Positions 7,461 through 15,174 of a stretch of DNA of 26,032 nucleotides are shown here, one piece after another. The notes beneath the pieces are model-generated. The model worked only from the letters and a program-made list of their open reading frames with translations, ran no database searches and was not told where the DNA came from. The first letter of the stretch is position 1. Every line of letters begins with the position of its first letter. Source of the DNA: Cyanobacteriota bacterium (GTDB lineage: Bacteria > Cyanobacteriota > Cyanobacteriia > Phormidesmidales > Phormidesmidaceae); assembly GCA_027483425.1 (NCBI GenBank), contig JAIXUR010000037.1, positions 1 through 26,032 of the forward strand, given 5' to 3'. The translations under genes were made by a program, and so were the position numbers.

Positions 7461-7504
7461 GTGTGGGCGTTGCCCACCATTGGTAGGGAAGTTTTCCAGG
7501 AATT
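7461..7504 (+). repeat. Interspersed palindromic repeat, copy 2
   Basis: A perfect inverted repeat GTGGGC-gtt-GCCCAC (7463-7477), followed by CATTGGTAGGGAAGTTTTCCAG. The flank aligns with the minus strand of 2141-2184, so the two are copies of one element rather than independent hairpins. It lies in the 552-base gap between the RHH gene and the TPR gene. Apart from this repeat, the promoter and HLR1-like site and a small TCCCCG/CGGGGA hairpin at 7725-7740, I see nothing in that gap. Confidence 0.6.
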
Positions 7505-7776
7505 ACCTACGGTTTGCCCAGAATAATGATTTGCGCTTGCCCCTACCCTAGCGACATTGGACGAGATCGGGGGTAAACGTAAATTTATGCGACGGCCAGA
7601 GAATTCTCCCAAGGCGGGCCGATATGCTTTTGAAATTGTCGAGCCGTAGCGTTTCGTGGGCTAAAAGTTCCCGCCATGGCGCGGACGGCTGGCCGAGTGC
7701 ATTGTCCGATTAGGTTGAGTAATCTCCCCGATTGCGGGGAATGTTGTGGTTATTCCGTTAGGTTATCTTGTCAGCC

Positions 7777-8148
7777 ATGAAGTCGACCGTTACCCAGGGC
7801 ACCCCCTCGACTGTTAGCCTCCAGACGACATCCTCGTCTGCGCAAGATTCTTTTCAGCACTGGTACGACAAAGGGGAGACCCTGGCCAATGCGGCGGCCT
7901 ACGATCGCGCCCTGCGATGCTTCGAAGAAGCTACTATCCTCGAGCCTGACGCGATCGCGGCGCTGGTCTACCAGGCAGTATGTCTGATTCATCTGGAGCA
8001 GCCTGAGCAGGCCCTAGGGGTAGCAGACCGGATACTGGCGATCGCCCCTGAGCATCCCCAGGGCTGGCTGTATCGAGGCGTGGCCCAGCATCGACTCGGG
8101 CGTTATAAAGACGCCTACGCCAGCTATGAGCGAGTTCAGCCCTCCTAA
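7777..8148 (+). CDS. Small TPR-repeat protein
   Basis: 123 residues. After a Ser/Thr-rich leader (1-25) come about three tetratricopeptide repeats: residues 28-58 (WYDKGETLANAAAYDRALRC...), 60-92 (AALVYQAVCLIHLEQPEQAL) and 95-120 (GWLYRGVAQHRLGRYKDAYASY). These are helical protein-binding scaffolds; no partner can be named. ATG 7777 is preferred to a TTG three codons earlier. No signal peptide or membrane segment. It precedes recQ on the same strand, separated by a hairpin, so co-transcription is uncertain. Confidence 0.8.
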   Translation: MKSTVTQGTPSTVSLQTTSSSAQDSFQHWYDKGETLANAAAYDRALRCFEEATILEPDAIAALVYQAVCLIHLEQPEQALGVADRILAIAPEHPQGWLYRGVAQHRLGRYKDAYASYERVQPS

Positions 8149-8198
8149 CGCCATCCCATTGCACTCCAGAGGGAGGGGTTTTCCCGTTGGGATGCGTT
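8147..8198 (+). terminator. Stem-loop after the TPR gene
   Basis: AACGC-ATCCCA (8147-8158, one bulged C) pairs with TGGGATGCGTT (8188-8198), with a smaller GGGA/TCCC hairpin inside the loop. The stem starts in the TPR gene stop codon. Only a weak T-rich tail follows, so it may attenuate rather than fully stop transcription into recQ. Confidence 0.45.
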
Positions 8199-8308
8199 CT
8201 AGCCCCAACCGGGTCTGGAAATAGTTGAGGGACACCCAAAGTTCTGAAGCCAGACGGGCTGGAAAGAGTACACTTGAACGCACTAAGCTAGTTTTCGAGC
8301 GTTGTTCT

Positions 8309-10513
8309 ATGGCTGGGGTTGAATCACCCACGGCGACGTTTCCCTCCCTGGAAACGGCCCTTAAACATCATTTTGGCTACGACCAGTTTCGCCCTGGGCA
8401 GCGCCCGGTCATAGAGGCGGTGCTAAAAAACCAGGATGCCCTGGTGATCATGCCCACCGGAGGCGGTAAGTCGCTGTGCTATCAGCTGCCTGCCCTGCTC
8501 AAGCTGGGGGTGATGGTGGTGGTATCGCCCCTGATCGCCCTCATGCAGGATCAGGTCGATAGCCTGACCGACAACGGCGTGGCCGCCACCTGTCTGAACA
8601 GCTCCCTCGACTACAACACCATTCGCCAGCGGGAGGCTGAGCTGCTGGCGGGCCACATCAAGCTGCTCTACGTGTCGCCCGAGCGGTTGATGAGCGCAGG
8701 CTTTTTTGGCCTGCTGGAGCGGCTGATTCAGACCGTCGGGGTGAGCGGCTTTGCCATCGATGAAGCGCACTGCGTCTCGGAATGGGGCCACGACTTTCGC
8801 CCCGAGTACCGCCAGCTGTCGGTGCTGCGGGAGAAATTTCCTCAGATTGAAGTGATGGGGTTGACCGCCACGGCCACCGAGCGAGTGCGCCAGGATATTG
8901 TCCAACAGCTGCGCCTGCGGGACCCCCTGATCCAGGTGTCGAGCTTCAACCGGCCTAACCTCTTCTACGAGGTGCGCCCCAAGGGTCGCGATGGCTATGG
9001 CGATTTGCTGCGCCAGGTGAAGCAAACCCAGGGGTCGGGTATTATCTACTGCCTCAGCCGCAAGCGGGTGGATGAGCTGGCCCAGCGACTCACCGCCGAT
9101 GGTGAGTCGATCCTGCCTTACCACGCGGGCCTGGCTGACGACACTCGCCGAGATAACCAGACCCGGTTTATTCGAGACGATGTGCGGCTGATGGTGGCCA
9201 CGGTGGCCTTTGGCATGGGCATCAACAAGCCTGACGTGCGGTTTGTGATCCACTACGATATTCCCCGCAACATTGAGGGCTACTACCAGGAGAGTGGGCG
9301 GGCCGGGCGGGATGGTGAGGCCGCCCACTGCACCCTGTATTTGGCCTACGGCGACGTGGCGACGGCGGACTATTTGATTGGCCAAAAGCCCGACGCTGAC
9401 GAGCAACGCATTGCCCGCCAGCAGCTGCGGCAAATGGTGGACTACGCCGAAACCACGGTGTGCCGCCGCCGGGTGCAGCTCAGCTACTTTGGCGAACTCC
9501 TAGAGGGACTGTGCCACCACTGCGACAACTGCACCAACCCACCCCCGGTGGAAGATTGGACCCTGGAAGCACAAAAGTTTCTCTCCTGCGTGGCCCGCTG
9601 CCAGGAGCGGTTTGGCATGGCCCACATTATTGACGTGCTGCGGGGTTCGAAAAAGCAAAAGGTAATGGATTTGGGCCATGACCAACTGTCGACCCATGGC
9701 ATTGGCAAAGATCGCTCCGTGGACGAGTGGCGATTATTGGGGCGATCGCTCCTGCATCAACGGCTAGTCGATGAAACCACCGACGGCTATCCGGTGCTCA
9801 AGCTCAACGCGGCCAGTTGGCAGGTGCTGCGCAAGCAAATTGCTGTGGCGGTGGCTGTCCCGAAGGACTTTGCCCCCGGCCCAGCGGAGGCCTCGACCCA
9901 GGACGATACCCCAGAGGTGGCCCAGCTGTTGACGGTGCTCAAGGCCCTGCGCAAGACCCTAGCCGACCAGCAGAGCGTGCCGCCCTACGTGGTGTTTCCA
10001 GAGTCGGCCCTGCGGCAAATGGCCCAAACCCGGCCCCAAACCCTGGAGGCCTTTAGTCAGGTTTCGGGGGTGGGCAGCCGCAAGCTGGCCCAGTATGGGG
10101 AGGTGTTTACCGATGCCATTCGCCAGTTTTGTGCCGACTATGGCCTAGAGTCTGATCCGGGGGCGGCGGGGCGGCGCGATCGCCCCCTCCGGGAACGGCG
10201 TCAAACCACGGGCGACACCCACCGCCACACCCTAGAGCTGCACCGCCAGGGGCTTTCCATGGCCGAGATTGCCGATCAGCGCGGGCTCAAGTCCAGCACC
10301 ATTGCCAACCATCTGGAGCAGTTGATCCGCCAGGGCGAGGCGGTGGAGGTGGATAATTTGGTAGCGGTAGATCGGCAACACACGATTGTGGCGGTGCTGG
10401 CCGAGCTGGAGAATGCATCGCTGACGGACATTCGCGATCGCCTCGACCCCACCTACAGCTACGAAGAGATTCGCCTGGTGCGGGCTGCATGGCAAAGGGA
10501 ACAGCCGGGGTAG
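8309..10513 (+). CDS. recQ: ATP-dependent DNA helicase RecQ
   Basis: A full-length RecQ, 734 residues from ATG 8309. It unwinds DNA 3'-5' in recombination and repair of stalled forks. Order of domains: helicase core (about 15-345) with Walker A PTGGGKS (50-55) and DEAH box (151-154, IDEAHCVSEWGHDFRPEY); RecQ zinc site Cys385, Cys402, Cys405, Cys408 (CHHCDNC); RQC winged helix (about 410-510); HRDC domain (about 540-606); and a C-terminal helix-turn-helix domain of the HTH_40 type (about 637-728, LHRQGLSMAEIADQRGLKSS). A TTG start at 8225 would add 28 residues without homology to the family; I reject it, though no strong ribosome binding site marks 8309 either. It converges with mrnC 70 bases downstream. 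Confidence 0.95.
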   Translation: MAGVESPTATFPSLETALKHHFGYDQFRPGQRPVIEAVLKNQDALVIMPTGGGKSLCYQLPALLKLGVMVVVSPLIALMQDQVDSLTDNGVAATCLNSSLDYNTIRQREAELLAGHIKLLYVSPERLMSAGFFGLLERLIQTVGVSGFAIDEAHCVSEWGHDFRPEYRQLSVLREKFPQIEVMGLTATATERVRQDIVQQLRLRDPLIQVSSFNRPNLFYEVRPKGRDGYGDLLRQVKQTQGSGIIYCLSRKRVDELAQRLTADGESILPYHAGLADDTRRDNQTRFIRDDVRLMVATVAFGMGINKPDVRFVIHYDIPRNIEGYYQESGRAGRDGEAAHCTLYLAYGDVATADYLIGQKPDADEQRIARQQLRQMVDYAETTVCRRRVQLSYFGELLEGLCHHCDNCTNPPPVEDWTLEAQKFLSCVARCQERFGMAHIIDVLRGSKKQKVMDLGHDQLSTHGIGKDRSVDEWRLLGRSLLHQRLVDETTDGYPVLKLNAASWQVLRKQIAVAVAVPKDFAPGPAEASTQDDTPEVAQLLTVLKALRKTLADQQSVPPYVVFPESALRQMAQTRPQTLEAFSQVSGVGSRKLAQYGEVFTDAIRQFCADYGLESDPGAAGRRDRPLRERRQTTGDTHRHTLELHRQGLSMAEIADQRGLKSSTIANHLEQLIRQGEAVEVDNLVAVDRQHTIVAVLAELENASLTDIRDRLDPTYSYEEIRLVRAAWQREQPG

Positions 10514-10531
10514 ACCGGCTGGCTTACCGGT
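10514..10531. terminator. Small hairpin between convergent recQ and mrnC
   Basis: ACCGG (10514-10518) pairs with CCGGT (10527-10531) immediately after the recQ stop, in a 69-base convergent gap. There is no T-run on either strand, so it is only a candidate for bidirectional termination. Confidence 0.3.
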
Positions 10532-10582
10532 GCTTGGCGCTGATGGTGGCGCTGGCCAGAGAGCTGAGCCCAACCTTGCCCC

Positions 10583-11167
10583 TCAAGGCGTGCCGTCTTC
10601 GCTGGGCCCCACCCCAGGGGGGCTGGCTATGGTCGGCTGGGGCGAGTCAAAGGTTAGCGCGCTGAGCAATTCCACCAACCGGGCAGGATTGGTTAAGTAA
10701 AGATAGCCGACCAGGGCTTCGAACCCGGTAGATTGCTGATAAATCTGACTATCGACTCGGCGAGGGCCACGGGAAGAGGCGTTGCGTCCTCGCCGCAGTA
10801 GGTCTTTCTCGGCTTCGGTCAGTAACGGCGTGAGCTGCTGCACTTGATAGGCCTGCTGCTCGGCCCGCACCTGACTGACCACCTGCTGGTGAAACGCTTG
10901 AATACGCTTAGGGGGAAATAAAAACATTCCCCGCACAAACAGCTCGTATACGGCATCGCCGATGTAGGCCAAAGCGACGGGAGATAGGGCATTAACCTGC
11001 TCTGGGGTCAGTGCCCTAGCCAAGCCATGGTCACCGAACTGAAGCAGCCATGGCAGGCGGTCGGGAGGAGTCTCAGGGGACAGTTCGGCCACGCGTCTCT
11101 CTGGCTCAGCCAAGGGAGGATTCAGGCTAGGCACTGGGAGGGTTGTCGAGGTTCGCGATCGCATCAT
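10583..11167 (-). CDS. mrnC: Mini-ribonuclease III (MrnC)
   Basis: An RNase III catalytic domain without the double-stranded-RNA-binding domain; the family trims 23S rRNA precursor ends. The catalytic acidic residues fit Asp71 (ALAYIGDAVYELFVRG) and Glu150 (GFEALVGYLYL), and the basic GRNASSRGPRRVD loop (128-139) is typical. At 194 residues it is longer than the usual 130-150, because of an N-terminal tail of about 50 residues rich in Pro and Ser and a C-terminal Pro-rich tail. ATG 11167 overlaps the end of the STAS gene by 41 bases. A GTG at 11134 would leave only an 8-base overlap and is a fair alternative. Close packing suggests translational coupling with the STAS gene. Confidence 0.9.
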   Translation of the reverse strand: MMRSRTSTTLPVPSLNPPLAEPERRVAELSPETPPDRLPWLLQFGDHGLARALTPEQVNALSPVALAYIGDAVYELFVRGMFLFPPKRIQAFHQQVVSQVRAEQQAYQVQQLTPLLTEAEKDLLRRGRNASSRGPRRVDSQIYQQSTGFEALVGYLYLTNPARLVELLSALTFDSPQPTIASPPGVGPSEDGTP

Positions 11168-11504
11168 CCACCGAGGGCTGTAGCGACAAAAACTTCTCTA
11201 GCCGTACCAGTTTCACCGTTTGGGTCACCCGAGGGTTAGTCACCACCTGCACCGTACCGCCATCGGTGGTGGCTTTTTTCACCAGTTGCACCAGGGCACC
11301 CAGGCCAGAACTATCCACAAAGTCGATGGTAGCCAAATCCAAGATGATATTCTTCGGCCCTGCCTCCACGTACTTGGCCATGGCCTTGCGAAAGGCTGGT
11401 TCCGAGAACGCGTCTAGCAGACCCGTGAGGCGAAAGAGTTGATAGGTTCCCCTGACATCGCGGGTGCCTCGTAAGCTTACGGTCAGGGTTAGAGATTCAG
11501 CGAT
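11127..11504 (-). CDS. STAS-domain protein (anti-sigma-factor antagonist type), apparent AUC start
   Basis: A SpoIIAA-like STAS domain. The core ILDLATIDFVDSSGLGALVQL contains the Ser pair (65/66) that is phosphorylated in anti-sigma antagonists; it probably works by partner switching. The first ATG in frame (11381, MAKYVEAG) would give 84 residues and lose the first beta strands. The frame stays open upstream with clear STAS-like sequence (LTLTVSLRGTRDVRGTYQLF, LTGLLDAFSEPAFRK) but contains no ATG, GTG or TTG. A strong GAGGAGG lies six bases before an ATC codon at 11504, which would give 125 residues, the expected size. I therefore place the start there, with the caveat of a possible sequence error. 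The 3' end overlaps mrnC. Confidence 0.82.
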   Translation of the reverse strand: MAESLTLTVSLRGTRDVRGTYQLFRLTGLLDAFSEPAFRKAMAKYVEAGPKNIILDLATIDFVDSSGLGALVQLVKKATTDGGTVQVVTNPRVTQTVKLVRLEKFLSLQPSVDDAIANLDNPPSA

Positions 11505-11811
11505 GGGAAACCTCCTCGTGCTCCAATTCGACGTTAAATATAGGTCAGGATACAGCCGTCTGCAAGGGGTGGAACCGTACCTCGCGGCAAAGCCTGAAAC
11601 TAGGCCAGACCGACAACAGACCTAGAACCGTTGCCCTGCCGTAGACAGATAGCATATAGCGGTTTGGCTAAATTGTGCCACGCTGATTAGCCGGTTCCCA
11701 CCAATTGCCTATCCATAGTTTGGCTGTCATCGGCCCACGGGGCTGAAGCCAGCCTTAGATCAGGATAGTTCAGACTATTTTTTTGAGCCGGAATACCCGA
11801 AAGTCTCCGGG
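11505..11811. other. 307-base gap between carA and the STAS gene
   Basis: It must hold the promoter and leader of the STAS-mrnC pair (minus strand), but I see no convincing -35/-10 pair. Visible items are the GAGGAGG ribosome binding site at 11511-11517, a small ACCCG/CGGGT hairpin (11795-11812) that runs into the carA stop, and a T7 run at 11778-11784 next to a 5-bp stem on the plus strand. No small gene is apparent. Confidence 0.4.
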
Positions 11812-12966
11812 TCATAGCGACTGACGGTGGGTACGCATGGTGTCGACAAATTTAGCAAACAAGTAGTCGGCGTCGTGGGGGCCAGGGCTAGCTTCGGGGT
11901 GGTACTGCACCGAGAACAGGGGTAGGGTTTTGTGGGCTAGGCCGGCCACGGTCTGGTCGTTCAGATTGAGGTGGGTCACCGTCACCGTATCTTCAGGAAT
12001 AGAGGCGGCATCCAGGGCAAATCCGTGGTTTTGGCTGGTGATTTCAACCTGCTGCTGCAATCCGCAGGGCTGATTCAGCCCCCGGTGGCCAAACCGTAGT
12101 TTAAAGGTGGAGGCCCCGAGGGAGAGCCCCAAAATTTGATGGCCCATGCAAATGCCAAAGGTGGGCAACGAATAATCTAACAACGCCTGGACCAGTTCGG
12201 GGGCTTTGGTCACGGCGGCTGGGTCACCGGGGCCGTTGGACAGAAAGATACCATCGGGCTGGTAACCCATAATTTGCTCTGGGGTGGTGTTGGCGGGCAC
12301 CACAATCACCCGACAGCCGTAGCTGGCCAGGCGGCGTAGAATGTTGCGCTTCACCCCAAAATCAACGGCAACCACGGTCATTGGGGTGCCATCAGCTGAG
12401 GCTGGCACCGTGGGGCCAAACTCCCAGGCCGCATCGGTGACCTCAGTCCACTCATAGACGTGGTCGGTGGTCACTTGATCGACCAGGTTTAACCCGGTCA
12501 TGGGGGGCGCATCCTGAAGCTGGCGCAGCAGTTCCTCGGGGTCAAGCACTGTGGTCGAGATCGCCCCGTTCATAGCCCCTACCGTTCGTAGTCGCCGGGT
12601 CAGGGCACGGGTATCGATGCCAAAAATACCAGGAATTTTATGGGTCTTCAGATAGTTGGGCAACGACTGGGTCGATCGCCAATTACTGGGAATTTCACAG
12701 ATGTTGCGGGCGATCGCACCCTTAATATGGGGGTGATGGGACTCTTCATCGTCAGGGTTGACGCCAGTGTTGCCCAGTTCTGGGTAGGTAAAGGTGACAA
12801 TTTGGCCGCAGTAGCTGGGGTCGGTCATGACTTCTTGATATCCAGTCATGCCGGTGTTGAACACCACCTCTCCCATGACGGTGCCCGGTGCCCCAAAGGA
12901 CCAACCCCGAAACACTGAGCCATCGGCCAATACAAGCACGGCAGGGGGGGCATCGGGGAAGACCAT
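11812..12966 (-). CDS. carA: Carbamoyl-phosphate synthase small subunit
   Basis: 384 residues, the usual length. It is the glutamine amidotransferase subunit that feeds ammonia to CarB for arginine and pyrimidine synthesis. The N-terminal CPSase small-chain domain (about 8-140; LADGSVFRGWSFG, GEVVFNTGMTGYQE) is followed by a class I glutaminase domain (about 195-380). Its catalytic triad is Cys273 (GICMGHQILGLSLG), His356 and Glu358 (YHPEASPGPHD). ATG start at 12966. carB is not in the window, which is common in cyanobacteria. A GATAAT sequence about 50 bases upstream on the minus strand could be the -10 element, but no matching -35 is visible. Confidence 0.96.
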   Translation of the reverse strand: MVFPDAPPAVLVLADGSVFRGWSFGAPGTVMGEVVFNTGMTGYQEVMTDPSYCGQIVTFTYPELGNTGVNPDDEESHHPHIKGAIARNICEIPSNWRSTQSLPNYLKTHKIPGIFGIDTRALTRRLRTVGAMNGAISTTVLDPEELLRQLQDAPPMTGLNLVDQVTTDHVYEWTEVTDAAWEFGPTVPASADGTPMTVVAVDFGVKRNILRRLASYGCRVIVVPANTTPEQIMGYQPDGIFLSNGPGDPAAVTKAPELVQALLDYSLPTFGICMGHQILGLSLGASTFKLRFGHRGLNQPCGLQQQVEITSQNHGFALDAASIPEDTVTVTHLNLNDQTVAGLAHKTLPLFSVQYHPEASPGPHDADYLFAKFVDTMRTHRQSL

Positions 12967-13182
12967 GGTGAGTTGCTCAGCGCTACGAATCGCTATTATC
13001 CTAAGGCCTAAAGCCTAAATTTCAGCGCTTCCCTCAGGATTAAATCAGGGATTAAATTTTCTGCGTGGGGCAAACGGTTTAGGGTGCCAGGTGCCAGGGT
13101 TGAGGGTTAGGGTTTGACTATAAAAGTGGTTGGTCAGGGCATTCTGATCGTTGAGTACAGCGTTTAAGACGGTGAAATAACC

Positions 13183-14022
13183 ATGGGCAAACCCTGGGCG
13201 ATGACGCGGTGGTTGATGCTCGGGGCTCTGGCCTGGGGGGTAGGGGGCTGTGGATTGCCCCTGCCAGGGCTATCGACAACCCCTGAGGCCCCTGTAGAGG
13301 AGACTAGCCAGGCGGTTCTATCGGTGCAGCCCAGTGAGGCTCCAGCGCCCCAGGCAGCCCCAGCGCCCCAAGCAACCCAGACCGACACCTTCCGGGAGGC
13401 GGTGAACCGGGCCACCAGCGCCGTCGCCATTGGCCAATCGGCCCAGTCGACGGAGGATTGGCAACTGGCGGCGAGCCGCTGGCAGCAGGCGATCGCCCTC
13501 ATGGAGCAGGTGCCCAATAACAACCCTCGCCATGGCTTAGCCCAAACCAAAGCCCAGGAATATAAGCAAAACCTGGCCGCAGCCCAGCGCCGGGTGACGG
13601 AAGGGATCATAACGGCCCCGGCTCCGGCCCCCGTCGCTTCAACCCTCCCGGCGGGGCTAGCGGCCCAGATTCCGATTCAGGGTCGCCAGGGGGGCACCCC
13701 GGTGGTGACCGTTACCCTCAAGGGAGCCAGCGGGGCCCAGTCCTTTATGATGCTGTTTGACACGGGCGCGACGGGCACCCTAATTACCCCCGAAATGGCC
13801 CAGGCGGTGGGGGTCGTGGTGGTGGGCCAAACCCAGGCCAGAATCGCCGATGGCAGCGTGGTGACATTGCCCATTGGCTACGTGGATGCGGTGGAACTGG
13901 GGGGACTGCGGCGGGAAAAGGTCAAGGTGGCGATCGGCGGCAGTTATGGCCTGCTCGGCCAAGACATCTACGGCGAGTACGGTATTGCCATTGGCTCTCA
14001 CCTGATTAACCTACACAAGTAA
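13183..14022 (+). CDS. Retropepsin-like aspartic protease, probable lipoprotein
   Basis: 279 residues. The N-terminus is a signal sequence (WLMLGALAWGVGGC) ending in a lipobox-like VGGC, with Cys23 as the likely lipidated residue, so the protein is probably membrane anchored on the periplasmic side. An Ala/Pro-rich linker follows (34-66), then a helical segment that resembles a TPR-like unit (about 68-138, DWQLAASRWQQAIALM), a second Ala/Pro linker (145-158) and a single clan-AA aspartyl protease domain (about 165-275). That domain has the active-site triplet Asp193-Thr194-Gly195 (LFDTGATGTLIT) and ends with GLLGQDIYGEYGIAIG. Retropepsins act as dimers. Substrate unknown. ATG 13183 chosen; an ATG six codons on is possible. 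Confidence 0.85.
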   Translation: MGKPWAMTRWLMLGALAWGVGGCGLPLPGLSTTPEAPVEETSQAVLSVQPSEAPAPQAAPAPQATQTDTFREAVNRATSAVAIGQSAQSTEDWQLAASRWQQAIALMEQVPNNNPRHGLAQTKAQEYKQNLAAAQRRVTEGIITAPAPAPVASTLPAGLAAQIPIQGRQGGTPVVTVTLKGASGAQSFMMLFDTGATGTLITPEMAQAVGVVVVGQTQARIADGSVVTLPIGYVDAVELGGLRREKVKVAIGGSYGLLGQDIYGEYGIAIGSHLINLHK

Positions 14023-14105
14023 GCAGGCGCAGGGTAGCTCGTTTCCAGGCCGCTGGGTTTGTGCGATTATCAGCAGGTCATGCGTGTCATTCTGTTGGGT
14101 CTCCT

Positions 14106-15011
14106 ATGCCTGTGTCTGTGCTGCCTGCCGCTGCGGCTGCCCTGAGCGAACCGACATCCGTCGCGTTAGCCGCGCGGGTGCAGTTAGCGGCGGTCACTAC
14201 TCCCTTACTCGCAGCGCCCATTCCCACCGCCTACGTCGCCGCCCCAGAACCAATGACCGGCGGCGGCCCCTCGGTTTTGCTGATCCACGGTTTCGACAGC
14301 TCGCTGTTTGAGTTTCGTCGGTTATTGCCCCTGCTCGAGCCCCACGCCCCGACCTGGGCGATAGATCTGCTGGGGTTTGGGTTTAGCGATCGCCTCCTCA
14401 GCCCCGATCTCTCCCCCGGGGCCATTAAGCTACACCTGCACAGTTTTTGGCGGCAGATGATCGACCGTCCGGTGGTGCTGGTGGGAGCTTCGATGGGGGG
14501 AGCCGCCGCCCTCGATTTTGCCCTCACCTACCCCGATGCCGTGGCCGGACTCGTGCTGATCGACGGGGCCGGGTTTGCGGCTGGCCCGGCCATGGGCAAC
14601 CTGATGGTGCCGCCGCTCGATAGCTGGGCCACGGCTTTTTTGCGTAACCCTCGGGTGCGGCGCAGCATTAGCCGCCAGGCCTACTGCGACAAAACCTTCG
14701 TTACCCCCGATGCGGAACTCTGTGCCGCCCTGCACTTGGCCTGCCCCGGCTGGAAGGAGGCGCTGATTAGATTTACCAAAAGCGGCGGCTATAACTTCTT
14801 GGCCCCCAAGATTCCTCAGATTGCCTGTCCCACCCTGGTGATCTGGGGGGAGCAGGATAGGATTTTGGGGACTCAAGATGCCCGCCGGTTTGAGCGCGCG
14901 ATCGCTGGCTGTGAGCTGGTTTGGGTACCCCAGTGCGGCCATGTGCCCCACCTCGAAAAAGCGGCGGAAACCACGGCGGCGGTGCTCCCCTTCCTGGGTA
15001 GGCTGGGGTGA
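14106..15011 (+). CDS. Alpha/beta-hydrolase-fold protein
   Basis: 301 residues from ATG 14106. Core features are the oxyanion HGFDSSLFEFRRL, the nucleophile elbow GASMGG with Ser129, the acid Asp251 (GEQDRILG) and the base His279 (CGHVPHLE), a complete triad. The loop GFGFSDR is typical of the lipase/haloperoxidase/epoxide hydrolase-like group. Substrate cannot be told. The Ala-rich N-terminus (about 1-45) is not a clear signal peptide. A GTG at 14061 would add 15 residues; I see no ribosome binding site for either. It lies between the protease gene and gcvP on the same strand. Confidence 0.85.
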   Translation: MPVSVLPAAAAALSEPTSVALAARVQLAAVTTPLLAAPIPTAYVAAPEPMTGGGPSVLLIHGFDSSLFEFRRLLPLLEPHAPTWAIDLLGFGFSDRLLSPDLSPGAIKLHLHSFWRQMIDRPVVLVGASMGGAAALDFALTYPDAVAGLVLIDGAGFAAGPAMGNLMVPPLDSWATAFLRNPRVRRSISRQAYCDKTFVTPDAELCAALHLACPGWKEALIRFTKSGGYNFLAPKIPQIACPTLVIWGEQDRILGTQDARRFERAIAGCELVWVPQCGHVPHLEKAAETTAAVLPFLGRLG

Positions 15012-15035
15012 TTCTGGGGTGATTCCGGGGTGATT
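15003..15035 (+). repeat. Three tandem copies of an 11-base unit over a stop codon
   Basis: C(T/C)GGGGTGATT is repeated at 15003-15013, 15014-15024 and 15025-15035. The first copy contains the TGA stop of the hydrolase gene. Because 11 is not a multiple of three, the copies carry TGA in different frames. Confidence 0.7.
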
Positions 15036-15174
15036 TAACGCGGCCATCCCCCAACTCCCTGGGCCCAGGGGCCGCAAATTTGGCCTGGATGTTTCAAAAT
15101 ATGAAGGAGGCCGGCTCAACCCATGGCCTCCACCCATTTCACCCTGTTGCTTTTGGAGCCCTCTGTAAACGGGT

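Noticed and set aside
7403..7612. Minus-strand 69-codon frame in the RHH-TPR gap
   Set aside because: It overlaps the interspersed repeat at 7461-7504 and has no ribosome binding site or protein-like features.
7681..7745. tRNA-like start (GGCTGGCCGAGTGC) before the TPR gene
   Set aside because: No matching acceptor arm, anticodon arm or T-loop (GTTCRA) could be found; only a 6-bp hairpin is present.
8423..9433. Long antisense open frame (336 codons) opposite recQ
   Set aside because: Histidine- and glycine-rich shadow of a GC-rich gene; recQ on the other strand is certain. The same holds for the long antisense frames at 14430-15401 and 15991-16971.
11766..11784. ATAGT/ACTAT stem with T7 run on the plus strand
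   Set aside because: Stem has only five A/T-rich pairs, and no plus-strand gene ends nearby.
13040..13135. Direct repeats (GATTAAAT, GGTGCCA, GGGTT) between carA and the protease gene
   Set aside because: Short, imperfect and low in complexity; no structure or site could be argued beyond chance.
15036..15174. Glycine riboswitch before gcvP
   Set aside because: I looked for the conserved riboswitch core and saw none in this gap.
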